Below are positions 35,693-49,207 of a stretch of DNA of 64,000 nt, piece by piece; position 1 is the first letter of the stretch, and each line of letters starts with the position of its first letter. Position numbers and translations under genes: made by a program. Source of the DNA: Melieria omissa (taxonomy: Eukaryota; Arthropoda; Insecta; Diptera; Ulidiidae); NCBI GenBank assembly GCA_963971225.1, contig OZ020269.1:7068001-7132000 (forward strand), given 5' to 3'. Below the pieces are notes generated by a model. It had not been told where the DNA came from and did no database searches. It saw only the letters and a program-made list of their open reading frames with translations.

Positions 35693-38600
35693 GTAAAGCA
35701 AAAGTCAGGCCGACGTGATCTTAATCATTGCCTGAAGCCGCACTACGCAATGAGTTTCGACAGCGAAAGAAAAATCTCGTTGCTTCTATAAAACCAGATA
35801 TCCGACGAATATTGTGCGCTGTGGTAGCAGCCAACAAATACAATGCAAGCATATATGGAAGACCTTAAACACATATATGGGAGCCGACGAAAATGAGTAA
35901 AAGACTGAAATAATTTTTTTCGCACAAAGTGCATAAAACTGAAAGTGAATGAAAGAAGCAGCGATGACCTTCCAGACTCCGAACAGGGCAGTGATTAAGA
36001 TGGCGTTGTTAACGGTCAAGCTAAAGTGACAACGTTGAACCGAAAGTGTTTTGAAGAATGCATGCCAGAGCTACGCAACGGCAACTTTCCGTTGCGGGTT
36101 CTGAACAGACGTGTGCTGTGATGTTACCGACTCCACCCAACCACCAATTTAAGTTATCTCGATAATAGCCAACTACATAAGCGGCTGTATTGCACAATGC
36201 AAGTGCACACTTGGTCTGGTTCTTTTTTCTGCTGCCAACGTAATTAACTGTATTATTGTCGTGTACTGGCTGAACGACATTAAGTGTGCGTCAGCACATT
36301 GCCCGGAACAAAGTACAGCATACCACAGCAATGCAGTCGGTAACAATAACAAACACTCAATGCTTTCGATTTGACAAATAACTTGTTGAAGTCGACAATA
36401 AAGTTTTCACTGACCATTTCAAGAAAACTAAAATTTCGACTTAGATGCGTAGTGGGATCGAAATGGAATTTTAGATTTATCCAGTTTGCCAAATAAATTA
36501 CACTACTAGCCACCAAGAGTGCTGCAATCATTTCCAATGTGATGCAACTTCTTAAAGTCTGTTTTAATTGCCTTCATTGCTGACACGTAAAACGGTATCA
36601 ATACCGACAATTCCAGTTTCAAACAAAATATGCGTGGCACTACGCAACACATATGACAAGCCACCGTTTTTGATATCCTCTGTTTTAAACTAGTCAAAAT
36701 AATTTTCAATATTACAGCATGTGAACAGTTTTTAATTAATGATGTTGAATAAATAATTTTATGATCACACGTTGTCGTTTTAGCACTTATTGTTAGCTAT
36801 GTTTAGAATCGGAAGAGCGATAGGCCGAAAATATCCCTGCTCTTGTATAATCATTTTTTATGATACTATTTTTTATCAATAAATAAATGAAATTATGGCC
36901 TTACATACTATTCACCTATCTATTCACTAATTGCCTTGCAACTTTTAAGCAGTAACCGCAAACCGAAAAGAGGAATTGGCACCACTAAATTTGTATTACC
37001 AGTAAAAATGCTGCACATCCGGCTGCAACTCGGCTAACGATTGCTCCAATTCTTGTCCACAAGTTCAGAAATGGTGTCAAACGATGTTCCTAGTGGGACG
37101 GTGCCTTTGAAACAATCTATTCAAGCAGATGTTTGTATAAGTATTGAGCATATTCAGAACAGTTCTGAAGGAGGCAATCGAACTTGAGGAAACTACAAAA
37201 CGTGCTTTGGGTATTGAGGTTGCAAAAGCCGTCATAGTCGCATGACATGGTAAAAATGGTAAGGGACAAACTCATAGTTGTTATTATAGTTGTTCGAATA
37301 GTGTGTATTGCTGTTCTACATTGTTGCATAATTTTTTTATATTTACTATAACCATTTTACCTGAACGAAAGTATGTGCATATGTATTTTGTATGTGGCAG
37401 AGAGTATTCGGTTTTTCTATTTTAATCAATTGACAATACGACCACAAGTACGCAAACTGACAACCCGACAAACCGACATATCAACAAATCACAAGAGACA
37501 CGCTATCAAATCTAATCACGCACTATGCTGTTTTATATTAATATTTAGTTTACTCTGTCTGTAGATATGTACATATTATAATGCTGAGGTTTTACCACAT
37601 AATGTATGTAAATGTAATTTAAAATTATTTAATGTACAAATAAAATTGCTTTTCTTTTATTTCAAAACAAAGCTTTTTCTGTGCTGAAATTAAAACCCAT
37701 CAATTAAAACAAGTGCAACTTTACAATGTTGCACAACAAGAACAACATGAGAGGTTAATTACTATTCAACTCGTGTGTTCCACATGAAATTCAATAACTC
37801 AACAAATGCTTTGAGCCGAGCGAGGGCTTTGGCCAAACGGCGATGGTCTGACATGTCTGGTTATGGGATCTGCAAATTGTTATGTACGAGTTTTAACCAA
37901 AGTCTGCAAGAACTAGGTTTAACAAAACGATGCACGCTCTTGTGAAGTCCAAGTTGCAAAGCTTGACTTGGAGTTGCGTCAGCTTAGAAAAATATTTATT
38001 TTTCTATGCGAATGTTCTGCTCTTGAACACACATGTAAGCTAGTAAGCAGTTAGTTACTTAATGACAATTAAACTTCTATTCATTAATACTCGTATCAAT
38101 ACACATACATATTTATATATGTATATATTTGTGATTGCCTGTGCAAGTATGTATTTTGATACGTGTGCCTGCTATTTATAATTGGGTTGTTTTGAAGCTC
38201 CGAGTGGCTTAGATTCCAAGTCACCACTCTGTCTGAAAGCCGTTCAAACGCCGTATCGACTTTTGAGTATTTTCGTATTTTCATTAGCGTGCACGTCAAA
38301 GTCCATTCCCTTCAACAAGTGTGCGCTTCAACCTTTAGCCGGTCACATACACAAAAATAATAAAACGATAAACCAACAAAGCAAACAAACATGCCGACTA
38401 GTATAGTGTGGCCAAAGGAAAAGCATTAAAACGCAGTGAGACATAAAATTGATTAGCATGTGGTAATCAGCACTCAACGCAAACGTCATTTTGTGTATAA
38501 AACACATACATACAAGTATTTATGTCAAGCTGTGTGCAACTTATGCTGCACAATTTCCCATCATTCATAACAAATTTCATATGCACACTTATCAACAATG

Positions 38601-40309
38601 CGCCTAATAACCGACATCGTGAAAAATTCGATGGATTACTGGCAATCAAAATTGTATAATAAGTCAATACGACTGTAATTTATTATATATTTTTAGTACT
38701 TATGGCCAATTAAATTTGTACTTTCATTTGTGCGCGTGTGTTCTTAAGTATGTCTGGCTGAATTTTTTGCGCAATAAATCAATTCATTGGAAAGGCCAAG
38801 TTTCGCGTGACATTTTCTTGGCTTCGTGTCCACAGCTAATTATATTTTTCCAGAAGGCAATAAAAGGAACGCAATAGCTCCAGACTGTGTACTGTTTATA
38901 ATAATGAAAGCGAGTACAACAGCTGCCCGCCTTCAATTTACGATCTGATGTATTTCTCGCTGATGTAACTGAATCTGCTCCTGCAAAATTTCACTCGCTA
39001 TTCGGCGTGTGCGGGCATTCAGCATACGAACGAAACTTTACTTTAGTGATGTAATGTGATCTGGCGGCTTCGAAGTACGAGTATTATCACGAAAACTAAC
39101 CTCAAGACGATGACAAAACATCGCCTGAGTAATGTGGGGCCGTATGTTCTACGTAACTCAATAAGTCATACGATTTTCGTTTTCTAAGATAACCACACAA
39201 CTACGATTACCATAGTTAAGCCAAGTTGCTATAAAACTCAAAATTTGTCACTACAAAGGAGCTGATAGATTCAGTACTTTGGCTAATGTTCGTAGACTTA
39301 AGATTGTTGCAATCGTTCATACCGACCAATTAGACTTGAAATTATTTTGTTAGTATCTAATTTGATTTGTTTTAATTAGAATTTTACATAAATTTATAAT
39401 TAAGATCATCTTAAGTCGGTCGTGCTTTGGGTTCATATACCATGCCCAATAAAGAAAAACTTTTCTTCCGACGGCTGCCCTCACATGAAATAAAAACTGC
39501 CATCGAATCATTGGAAATCGGCATACAACCCTTTTACTCAAACCCGACCTTAGTCCGTCATCAAGTTGTCATTGTCATGTATTGATCATCGCATCCGTCG
39601 ACCGTCGGCTACAAACACACCGGATCTAACATTTGCAAGTCGCTCAAACTAAACTGATTGCATACGCGATCTATCGTTCGCAATCCGGTTATTGGCTTCA
39701 ACTTTTTATAACTTTCTGTATTATATAATTTTAGCACACTTTGCTATTTTTTGCCAGCATACCAGGTATTATGCAATAACTAGTTATTTCCTAGCTCTCT
39801 ATTTTGCACAGCACAAATTATACGGGAAAAGGAATGTCTTTTGACAGTAAACTGTCCAGTATCCAGCATTTTGTATGCAAATTTATGTTAATACACATGC
39901 CACAGCAGGTTTGTGTGCTCTGCAGTAAGAAGCCACGGAGTACTCGGTTTGGTATGAGACTTGCGGCCTCCGTGGCTCAAGGCGTTGGACAACAAATAAA
40001 TATCCATTAAATAACGAGAGTTTTCCTTCGGCTGTTTCCTCCTCCTTGTTTCCTTGGAAAACGGCATGAAATACCTTTCATGGACTTTTAAAGCACCTAA
40101 GTTTATTTGTCTTGCTTAGGGAACAGAAAATACCATAAAACCCAGCGAAACGAGTATTTTCGAAAAGCGGCCAACTTGGTAATTTGAATGGGCGTTAAAT
40201 ATGTTTCATGACTTGGAAAGTGTTTTAGGGGAAAGAAGATACGATGAAAGCCCAGCTTAACGAGTATTCAATGCAAAAGTCGATGCACATAGCTCCTTTT
40301 TGTATATAC
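35693..40309. other. Gene-poor stretch
   Basis: No gene recognised on either strand. A short tRNA-like head (CTCCGTGGCTCAAGGCGTTG) lies at 39964-39990 and may be a 5' SINE scrap. The remaining open frames are short and of low complexity. It could be intergenic or a long intron. Confidence 0.55.
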
Positions 40310-40978
40310 TAGAGTCCTGCACGAGTATGCATTTTTGCTATTCGAAAACATTCAAATGCTTTTGAATAGAATACTTCACTTCATCTCTGCGGACCGGTCC
40401 GAATGAATACGAGTACAGCTCTCTTCGAGTACGAGTAAGCTCCGAACAGAAACGAGTAGACGTACACTATTTATTCATATTCGCTCGAAGCGGGAAAACG
40501 AGCACAAAAGCATTGGAATAATAGTACACACTGCTTCGAATATATTCGAATATACTCGTTTTATTATTTCTAAGATTATTTAGAAATATATATGTTATAT
40601 ATATATATTTATTAATTTTTTATGCTACTTTATTCAATAATTTACATTTTGCGTATTAACTAATAAGCCACTTCAACCGCAGCACAAGTATACACATGGA
40701 AAAGTGACATACTGCGCATAAAAATATTCGGTGAAACTGTTGATATTCGAATACTTCGAAGTTCTCGATTACCGAATACGAGCACTGCAGTATTCGCTTC
40801 TCACCGAATACGAGCACTGCAGTGTTCGCTTTCACCGAATACGAATAGAAACGAGAAGCGACGCTCGCTGGTTCTCGTTTCTATTCGTTTCGTTGTACGC
40901 ATTCTTCGAATACCAAGTACCCGTACAGTATGTACAGTAGTGTAGCCGCCAAAATGAATATATTCATGCAGGACTTTA
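40310..40978. mobile_element. hAT-type MITE with 8-bp target duplication
   Basis: The 669-bp element is bounded by the 8-bp direct repeat GTATATAC at 40302-40309 and 40979-40986. Its ends are TAGAGTCCTGCACGAGTAT and the complement of TAAAGTCCTGCATGAATAT, imperfect inverted repeats of the hAT type. No transposase frame is present. The interior is full of subterminal-like motifs (TTCGAATAC, GAGTACGAGTA), including three near-tandem units that begin ACCGAATACGA at about 40780-40850. Hence it is a non-autonomous element mobilised by a hAT enzyme elsewhere. Confidence 0.88.
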
Positions 40979-40986
40979 GTATATAC

Positions 40987-43900
40987 TATACATAACTTTG
41001 ATAAAGTACATATACACTATACATAGTAACTTTGCTGTGAGGTGTTGCCTCGAAATGGCAACGGTCCGCGGAAGTACTTAAAATTCGCCAATATTCTCCT
41101 CGTAAAACCGGCTTTGACATACTTAGTTATCTTCAAATAATGTTTGTCTTTCGGTCTTAATACATATTTGTTTTTTTTTTTTTACTTTTAGACGTTTAAC
41201 AGAATAGTTTATGGATGTTTGCATATTGCGATATAAATTTTCAGCATTTCATTTTTTATCGAGCTTGAACATTCATAAAAATTTATTTAATTCAAATTTA
41301 AATCCAGTAAAACCGGAAGTGTTGCAAGACTTCCTCAAAAACGAAATCTGAGCAGCAGCCAAAACCAACACAACACAACCGCCTAAACTCGTCTTCGCTT
41401 TGTTGTCCTTGTGGTTGCTGCTTTTTGGCAAACAGCGATTTTCAACAGATCGAGCATTCTATAGCATAGTATGTCTATACTTGGTCCGACTAATTCGGCG
41501 CCACTCCTGAGCGATGTGTTTACGAATGTGCAATAATTTAATGCGGGAAATGTCTGCGTCAAATGGAAACTAAACTAAACTAATTAAATTTAACAAACAT
41601 CTTTGGGGATTTCTACTTTTATTCTCATGCGATAAACCCACTGGGGAAAGAATTGACTTCCCGAATGAAGTCAACAAATAATTCATTTATAGACGTAAGC
41701 AAAATCTAATCATGCGGCCGCAAGAAGCGATGAAGGGTGATACAACCGAATTATGCGGAAAGCAATATACGAGTAACCAAAAGTGAGTACAACAAATGCG
41801 TGAGTTGCCATTGATTCGAGCTGAGTTGTGGTTTGCAAAACAGCATTACAACATTACAGCAACCACAAATGTATATGTTTGGGTTTTCCTGTGGTGCGCA
41901 CTAGAATAATCTGTATTAATGAGCTAAGCCCTCTTCTTGGACGATAGGACATAATGAGAATCGCCGTTCTATTGTGTCTTCATTCGATCAGGCCACCAAA
42001 AACCATAACCAGTCAATCCACTCGAAACCAATAACCATTTAGAGGCCAATCGATATGGGAAGGAGCTTTTCGAACAATGATTAAATAATAACTTCCTCAA
42101 AAAGCACAAAATGTCAAAATGTTTCTAAAAAATCAAATGGCGATTTGTTAATTTGCATTTCGAAATGAAACGGCAACAAAAGATAAGCAAATCGCAATAC
42201 CCAAACGCTACACATATCTGAAAACAAACAAAACAAAAATCCGTCGATCAGCGCAGACCTTCGTGCCGAAGATTGGCCACCAACAGCAGCGGATGATTTT
42301 TGCGTAGAATATTCGTACACATTCATTATACACACAAGCGCTCATAAATACCTACAAATTAAGTAAAAACCCATTATTTAACAGAATCTACGTTCACTGT
42401 CATGGTTCGAACACCAAACCGCGGACAAGCACAATAAAACAAATAAAATATAACAAGGTGGAATAAAACAAATCAAGCCAAAAACTTCCGACATTCACGT
42501 GACCCGCGGAATTTAACCTTACGAGCCGGTTTACATTCATTCTCTTAATTGTCACGTCATTTAAACGGAAGTACACATTAATTTATAATATGCATACATA
42601 CTTACATATGAAAGTAAGATGAGCACAATTCGGCTTGCGACCTAAATCTGGGCCTACACATTTTGCGTATTTTTGCGAGAGACATTAACTTTTCGAATCA
42701 AATAAATTGTTGCTGTCTATGCAAGAATTATTGTGCCACTTTGAACTAGACATGCTTAACATACTGATCGCACTGATTACATACTGATTAAATCAACATA
42801 CATATGCTTACATATATAGTATGTTCGCTCATAAAAACTAACATATTTATTAAATATTGAAGTAAGTGCCATAAAACGTTATAGATAACTGCTTCGAACG
42901 TCCACTGTTCCAAGCAAAACTACCCAGTAGGGAATTCAGGGAATAAGTCCATTCGAGATTTTAGATCAAAGCGAGAATTAAATAATTTAAAATGAAATTT
43001 GAATGATGAATGAGTATTTGAATTTCAAGTCTGAATTCGGGTCCAAATTTAATCAAATATGAAAATATATATGAATACATTAAAAATTACAAAATTAATC
43101 AACTTTCGTTCTATCAATGCTGTGCTTCTAGTCAGCAATGCAAACTGAAATATATATTTAGATATATATTGCGTATTGCCAATAAGCAAATTCTCCACAT
43201 AATTATAAAAGATGGGAGTTTAAAAGCACAATAACAACAGCGCCAAATCAAATGAAAAATCAAGATTCTATTCACTACTACTTCCTATTTCCTCATTTGC
43301 CACATTCAACCGGCATCGAGACAATTAACACGTATCTAAGTACCTGACTTGTCTATAATCCAACATACACACGCACACACACACACATGCTAAACCCACA
43401 CAGATGCTGGCATGAGATTCTTAGCAGCAATTGATAACTGGGCCACATGGAAAGCCGCTCGCTTACTTACAGCCGCCGACAAATTGGCTGTTTACGTCGC
43501 ATACCCACAATCTTACTTACACTTATCAACTCCCTATTTTTAACTCACGTGATTTACATAGTGAAATTCATAGCAATTGTTGTTTCAAATCAAAAAATAA
43601 AAAATGATTCAAGTTGTAGAACTTTTGTCAATTGTGCGAATGACGAAGTTCTTTAATAACTTTTGAGAGTCTTTTGTTAAAAAAGAATCAAAGCAAGAAT
43701 AACAAACAGAAAATAATTATGACGCTGTGTTGTTTATAAAATAACCATTAAATTAATTATGTATCATAAATTCTGTGGCTTGACACCACTTTCAACTTTA
43801 CCCTAAGTACTTTATTTGTTTATGCAAATTAAACGCGCACATACGTAGAGAAGAACGAAGCCCATTAGGGGTAACAAAAAAATGTTAATTGCAATTTTTA

Positions 43901-46840
43901 ACAAGTTTTACATAATTCACGTGTAATTAAAACACTTTTAACACTCACAATACATTCTGCAATTTTCAGATATCGATATTATTTATGACAACAGCCTGCG
44001 GACGTAGTTAATTTAAGAAAAGTAGTTTTAAGTAATTTAAGAAAATTTTTTTTAACATTCTTTTTTGTCAGGAAAATTATCCATTCATCAAATAAAAGCC
44101 CCGGAAAATAGGAACATTTGCCACCAATTTGCTATGGTGATGCCCATACTTCATGCTTTAAAAATGTTGGATAGGACAAGAACTTGTCTTGGGTTTGAAG
44201 CGTGACACGTAGATTATCAACATACTTGCTGCTGCCGACCATTTACACAATGACGTGAAATGCTGTCATTGAAGTGCTTCAAGAGTAAACTTCCAGAATT
44301 GTTCATTCATGTGCGTGCCAGTACCGCACTTAACTAAACATTTCAATCGAGACATTAAATTAAGTGTCGCTAAGCAAGAATATGAAAGACCCCTACAAAC
44401 CCGCGCGCCTCAGTACAGTAACTATGTATGCATTTTAGTAAATGAATAAAACGTTGTTAACTTAAAATTGCTTTTATAATAATGTTATAATAATGTTTCT
44501 GAAACAAAAAGATACATACTTTCGGAAGAATTGAGCGATTACTTGGACCAACGAATATACACAATTTTCGACAGGCCACACCTCCATTTGGGCATTTCAA
44601 ACACCACCCACACAGTTCAATATGTCACGAATGGTAAAACCGATGTCATATAAAATTAGTGTGTAGGTAACGATCTTTTAATATATCCAACTAACCAAAC
44701 CGTATAGTGCACGTTGCGGTTCATGGTTAGCATCCAAAGTCCATCGTAGCGAAAAGTTACATACAAATATGAATGTAAACACTGGCCAGCGGCGAGCCAG
44801 TCAGACAGACAGTCAGCCAACTCGGTTAGCCAAATCATTCAAAATATATTCCACGATTCGCAAGATTGCCAACTTGAGCAACACGTACCCGTAGGCGCAC
44901 ACAATGACAGAAAAACGACACCACAGGTGCATGTGTGTGTTTGCATGCTATATGCGACTTGGTCGCATTCTGCAATATTTACTCAACGACTCACTTGTTG
45001 GCCACTCGTGAAATACTCGCATCTACTTGTTCATACATAAATATTTCTGATTTATTTGTTTATTTCTCACTTTCCAGTTCTTTTTCTCTTGCGTCTCTCT
45101 CTTTTTTCGCATAAGCGTTTCTTGGTTACAACGTTAATGTCCGCATCTTACCGAGTTGAGATCAACCACAAACCCAAACGCCATACACATTGTCGTTTGC
45201 AAATTGACAGCTCAAAACTTAGACGAGAAGAAAATCGAGCTCGGCCTAAACGAGTAACTTACACTTAGTAATGCATCCGAAATGAAAAGAGCTTGATTTG
45301 AGTCGATGACTTGATTGTCGCAATATGTATATTGTGCATATGTGTATGTATGTATATACTCGTATGTATGTAATTACACGCATGCATGCATGTGTGCTTA
45401 CATACGTAGATAACTTTGCTTTCATTCAACTTGTCAAAGACAGCACCGAAAATTGTCTGATGTGAGGTGGGTGCGGTCGCGATTATTTATTTCTACGCTT
45501 TGATACCAAACACTACTTAAGCTTAGCTGATTCCATATATAATATTAATGATACATATATAATATTAAGTATTCGATATTCAATGCGTTAGGTAAACAAA
45601 CAATTAAGTCTGGCTGTATATTGTATATATTATAGAATTCGAGCCTCCTGGTAAACAATTTTTTTGTGCTGTGATATGTGTGAACAGTGACATTTCTCAT
45701 CTGACTACTTTGAAATGTATTTACCGACTGTATTGCCGACTTAGGGCAATCCGCATTTTTTATTCGTCGTAGTTCGGTGATTAGTAATTCATTGACAATG
45801 GGAATATTGCAATGCTTCTTCAGTTAACTAGCAGCAGAGGTTATCCTATGGAAGACTAACGAGAAGTCTCAGAAATCTAACTGTAACTGGCACGACAGTT
45901 CTAAGGCAAAGCTTAACGTAACCATTCATGTTATGAGTAAATATGACTACTAAGTCTTTTTTATAGACTATAGTAAGTTTTTGGAAAACTAACTTTAGTT
46001 TTATTTGTTAGTGTCTTGCATTTTTGTTTTAATTAATAGACATTCATGCAGATAGGTGTGTATAATTATGGTCGAGATATGTTCTAAACATTATTGTAAT
46101 ATTATTATATTCTAAACATTCATACGTACATAAGTATGTGATTCCAAAAATATTGTTCTTGGAAAATAAGTCAGCCAAATAAATGTTTGCCGTGGTTATC
46201 GATAGTTAGTCCCCGTTTTCCACATGAATAATAAATCCATACGAATAGCTTCCGCTTTAGTCCATTAAATATTGGCTTAGACTTAGTGTATGTATGTGTA
46301 GAAATGGAGTAAACATAAATATCCGAAATCAATAAACATATCTATAGGACTGACAGAAAGGCAATTGGGTCATGGTCGAGCGTCCGCAACCATTCATGTT
46401 GAGTCTATGAATTTATACATTACTGAATTTGCAGAAAAGGGAATCCAAATTTAATGTGTGCATTATAATTAGTACCCAGAGATAGTCAAATTTTACTCTA
46501 TGCCTTGTATGTATGTATGTAGTGTGCGCTGCAAAGAATAATACGGAGTTGCTCGTATTAGAACATGAAAAATATAAAGTTTTCACACGTTTGTACTTAT
46601 ATCAAAACCTGCGCCTACAAAAGCAAATTACAAGCTAATGTCTTTTTAGTTAAAGTCAAAAGCTAAATAAAAGCAATTTTGTTAGATTAGGTTAAGTTAG
46701 GTGACTTCGATCGATCAATTGTTATTAATTATTTTAATGAATATTTTTTTTTAATTTTAGTTAATTATTTTGGGCTTCAGTGTAGCCCGCACGTAACGCC
46801 AGTTGGAGCTGGACCTAAAGTTCATGAAACGAAACAACAA
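40987..46840. other. Gene-poor stretch
   Basis: No gene recognised. It contains a long T-run near 41170-41184, a CA microsatellite at 43365-43388 and TGTA-type repeats near 45330-45375 and 46505-46521. Open frames are short and isolated. Confidence 0.55.
43365..43388 (+). repeat. CA microsatellite
   Basis: Interrupted (CA)n run of about 24 bases in gene-poor DNA. Confidence 0.9.
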
Positions 46841-47089
46841 CTCTGTGGCCGTAAGGAATAACAGCCAAAGTCGATTTTATGAAGTTTTCAGGGGAGCACT
46901 TTTAATTTTTGAATTTAGCTTTAGATTTACATTTAGCTATTTAGATTTTTGGCCGTAAAACATTCATTTTATGAGCAAAAGCCATAGAATTTTGTGTAGT
47001 AGTACATTTGAATACGACGAATGCAATGGTGGTAATAACTCAATTTTGTCCTAACTCGACTTTGGTTGTTATTCCTTATGGCCACAGAA
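46841..47089. repeat. Inverted repeat with 36-bp arms
   Basis: The left arm at 46841-46876 (TCTGTGGCCGTAAGGAATAA core) and the right arm at 47054-47089 are complementary with about 3 mismatches in 34. The spacer is about 177 bases. No target-site duplication or family ends were found. It may be the core of an unknown MITE or a foldback structure. Confidence 0.75.
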
Positions 47090-48871
47090 CTTTAGAGAGC
47101 AACTGCAAATGAGCGTTGCACATGTCATGCACCAAGACCATAAAACGCGTCCAAACTAAAAGTGTCAGTTTTGGATTTTCAATACAAATGCGCCGCACCG
47201 TATGTTTCGCCAAAGGTCGCAATGTGCTTGGTTTTATTTTTGCGACCGCTGCCAATATTGCTATATTTTTGACATTAGGCACTGCCAGTAGCTGCTGGCT
47301 GTTTTTTAGTATTTTCTGATGTCTGTCTTCGAAGGAAAACATGCAGACCAAAATACGCACCAAAACCGAAGCCAAAGCACATTTGAACATTTTCGAGTCA
47401 TTGGACTAGTTTCAAAACAACCCACAACAACAACAAAAAACCAATGCTCGGAACAACATCATCAGCACGTATAAGCAGGTATGTATGTATGTATGCACAT
47501 ATATGCGCATAGGTAGATGAGCATGCGGCCAGAAGCACGACTGGTCTGCAGCGGGTGGGTGCCGCGAGCGGGGCTGCCAGCAGACAGTAACGTTGACCTT
47601 CATGGCCAAAAGCAACAAACAGTAACCACAGCAAAGCCCCCACACGAACTAGCGCGCGCGTGTGTGCATGTGTGATCACTTGTACTACCAACACAAGAAT
47701 AACTGCGAAACCACGAAATCAAAACCGAAACCGAAGCCGACTCGACGCCTTCATCGAAAGTGACGAAGCATTCAAGCCAGTCGAGTGATGAAAAATCAAA
47801 GCCAGCACTTCGGTTTTGCCTTTGCTGAACTTGATCGGCCGCAGAAGGTTGCCGTTATATGGCAAAAGTGCCAACCAAATTTGAAAATGATAAATGCTTT
47901 AGCGCAGGATCGTGGATCGTGAAAAAAACCGTATGCGTACGTGCTATCAGCGGAGCAGTCTAACCGCAGGGCGCTCAGCGACATGTGGCACCTGTGGGCT
48001 CTTCGCTTTGGTTGCTGCGCACTAAAAGTTCAGCCCGGCGCACTGTACATTCAATGTCAAACGTGGCCCACCGGCATATATGTAGTACTACATATATGAA
48101 CACCGGGAACCATCGTTTAGAAGAACGAAAAAACACTCGTCTATACATATTGTGTTATGTACACATGTTTATGGAGTGTGCGGCCAGTAAAGCATAAATT
48201 ATGTCGAAAGCGTGGCTTATATAATTAATATTCAAATTGTTGACTTTTCGCAACAGTTTCTTGATCGCTGCTCGCGACGTAATTCTGCACTAGTCATGCT
48301 GAATACGCATTGTGAATATTTGTATGCAAAATAAAAACGTTTGTTGGGCAAAAGAAGAAGCGAAAGCGTGTAAAAAAGCTGAGAATGAAATTGAAATCGC
48401 AGCTTTAAACCGATATTAACCTAATGCGTAAGCACTCAAAATGCTACGGCTGCTGCCTCGGTAACCATTTAAGCATAGTCAACTGTTTTGAATATTGATA
48501 CAAGTACGCAATGTATCGACGTACCGCGCGATATATACAACGCGTCGAATCCGAGTACAGCGCGCGCATGCGACTGTCCAGTTACGGATGTGGGTTGTGA
48601 ATACGCGATATTTCCACTTCTACGCACGTCCACACACAATAATACGAGTACTCGCATTTAAGTATTTATGAACATTCAATATTCATGCGTTCTGCCATTT
48701 TCAAATCGAAATCATTATTCTGTTGGAGCTTATGGCACAGTCTTGCACCTATGTAGTGGCAAAGCGAACCAGTCAATCGGCATAGAGAATAGTGTCTTGT
48801 TATCCACGATCAACTGTTTCCCGTAGATCGGTGGCACTGTTTGCTTCACACTTGAAGAGCAACCCGGTTGG
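47090..48871. other. Gene-poor stretch
   Basis: No gene recognised. A minus-strand frame at 47076-47390 and two overlapping minus frames at 47398-47694 have no family features. A TGTA microsatellite sits at 47479-47495. Confidence 0.5.
47479..47495 (+). repeat. TGTA microsatellite
   Basis: Four tandem GTAT units. Similar runs occur at 46505-46521 and in several other intergenic places of the window. Confidence 0.85.
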
Positions 48872-48884
48872 ATTGCATTAGCTT

Positions 48885-49194
48885 CTTCTTCTTCTTCGTG
48901 ACTGGCACGACAGCCTGATTACGAGAATAACCATCCGTGTTGTGCGTGTGAATATTTACAAGGTTGGAAGGGACCTACAGTTTTATGCCGATTCCGAACG
49001 GCGAGTTGGGAGCTTTTTCATAGGCAGTTTTACTCTCAGAGGTTTGCCATTTCCTGCTGAGAGGACAGCCGCCGAAAGAAAAATTGTTGTTTTTTTTCGG
49101 TGTTAGCAGCGACGGAGTCTTGAACCTGGGTTCGAGCGTGCAGTTGACTCGCGGCCCAACGCACTAGCCAGCTGAGCTATGTCGGCGGCATTGC
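48885..49194 (-). mobile_element. Full-length tRNA-derived SINE with TSD
   Basis: The 310-bp SINE reads on the minus strand. It has a tRNA-like head (GACATAGCTCAGCTGGCTAG, then box B GGTTCAAGACTCC). Its body contains GGCAAACCTCTGAGAG, ATGAAAAAGCTCCC and GCCGTTCGGAATCGGC, and its 3' tail is (GAA)n. It is flanked by a 13-bp direct repeat ATTGCATTAGCTT at 48872-48884 and 49195-49207. The body resembles a SINE I associate with tephritid flies. Both duplication copies are identical, so insertion is fairly recent. Confidence 0.9.
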
Positions 49195-49207
49195 ATTGCA
49201 TTAGCTT

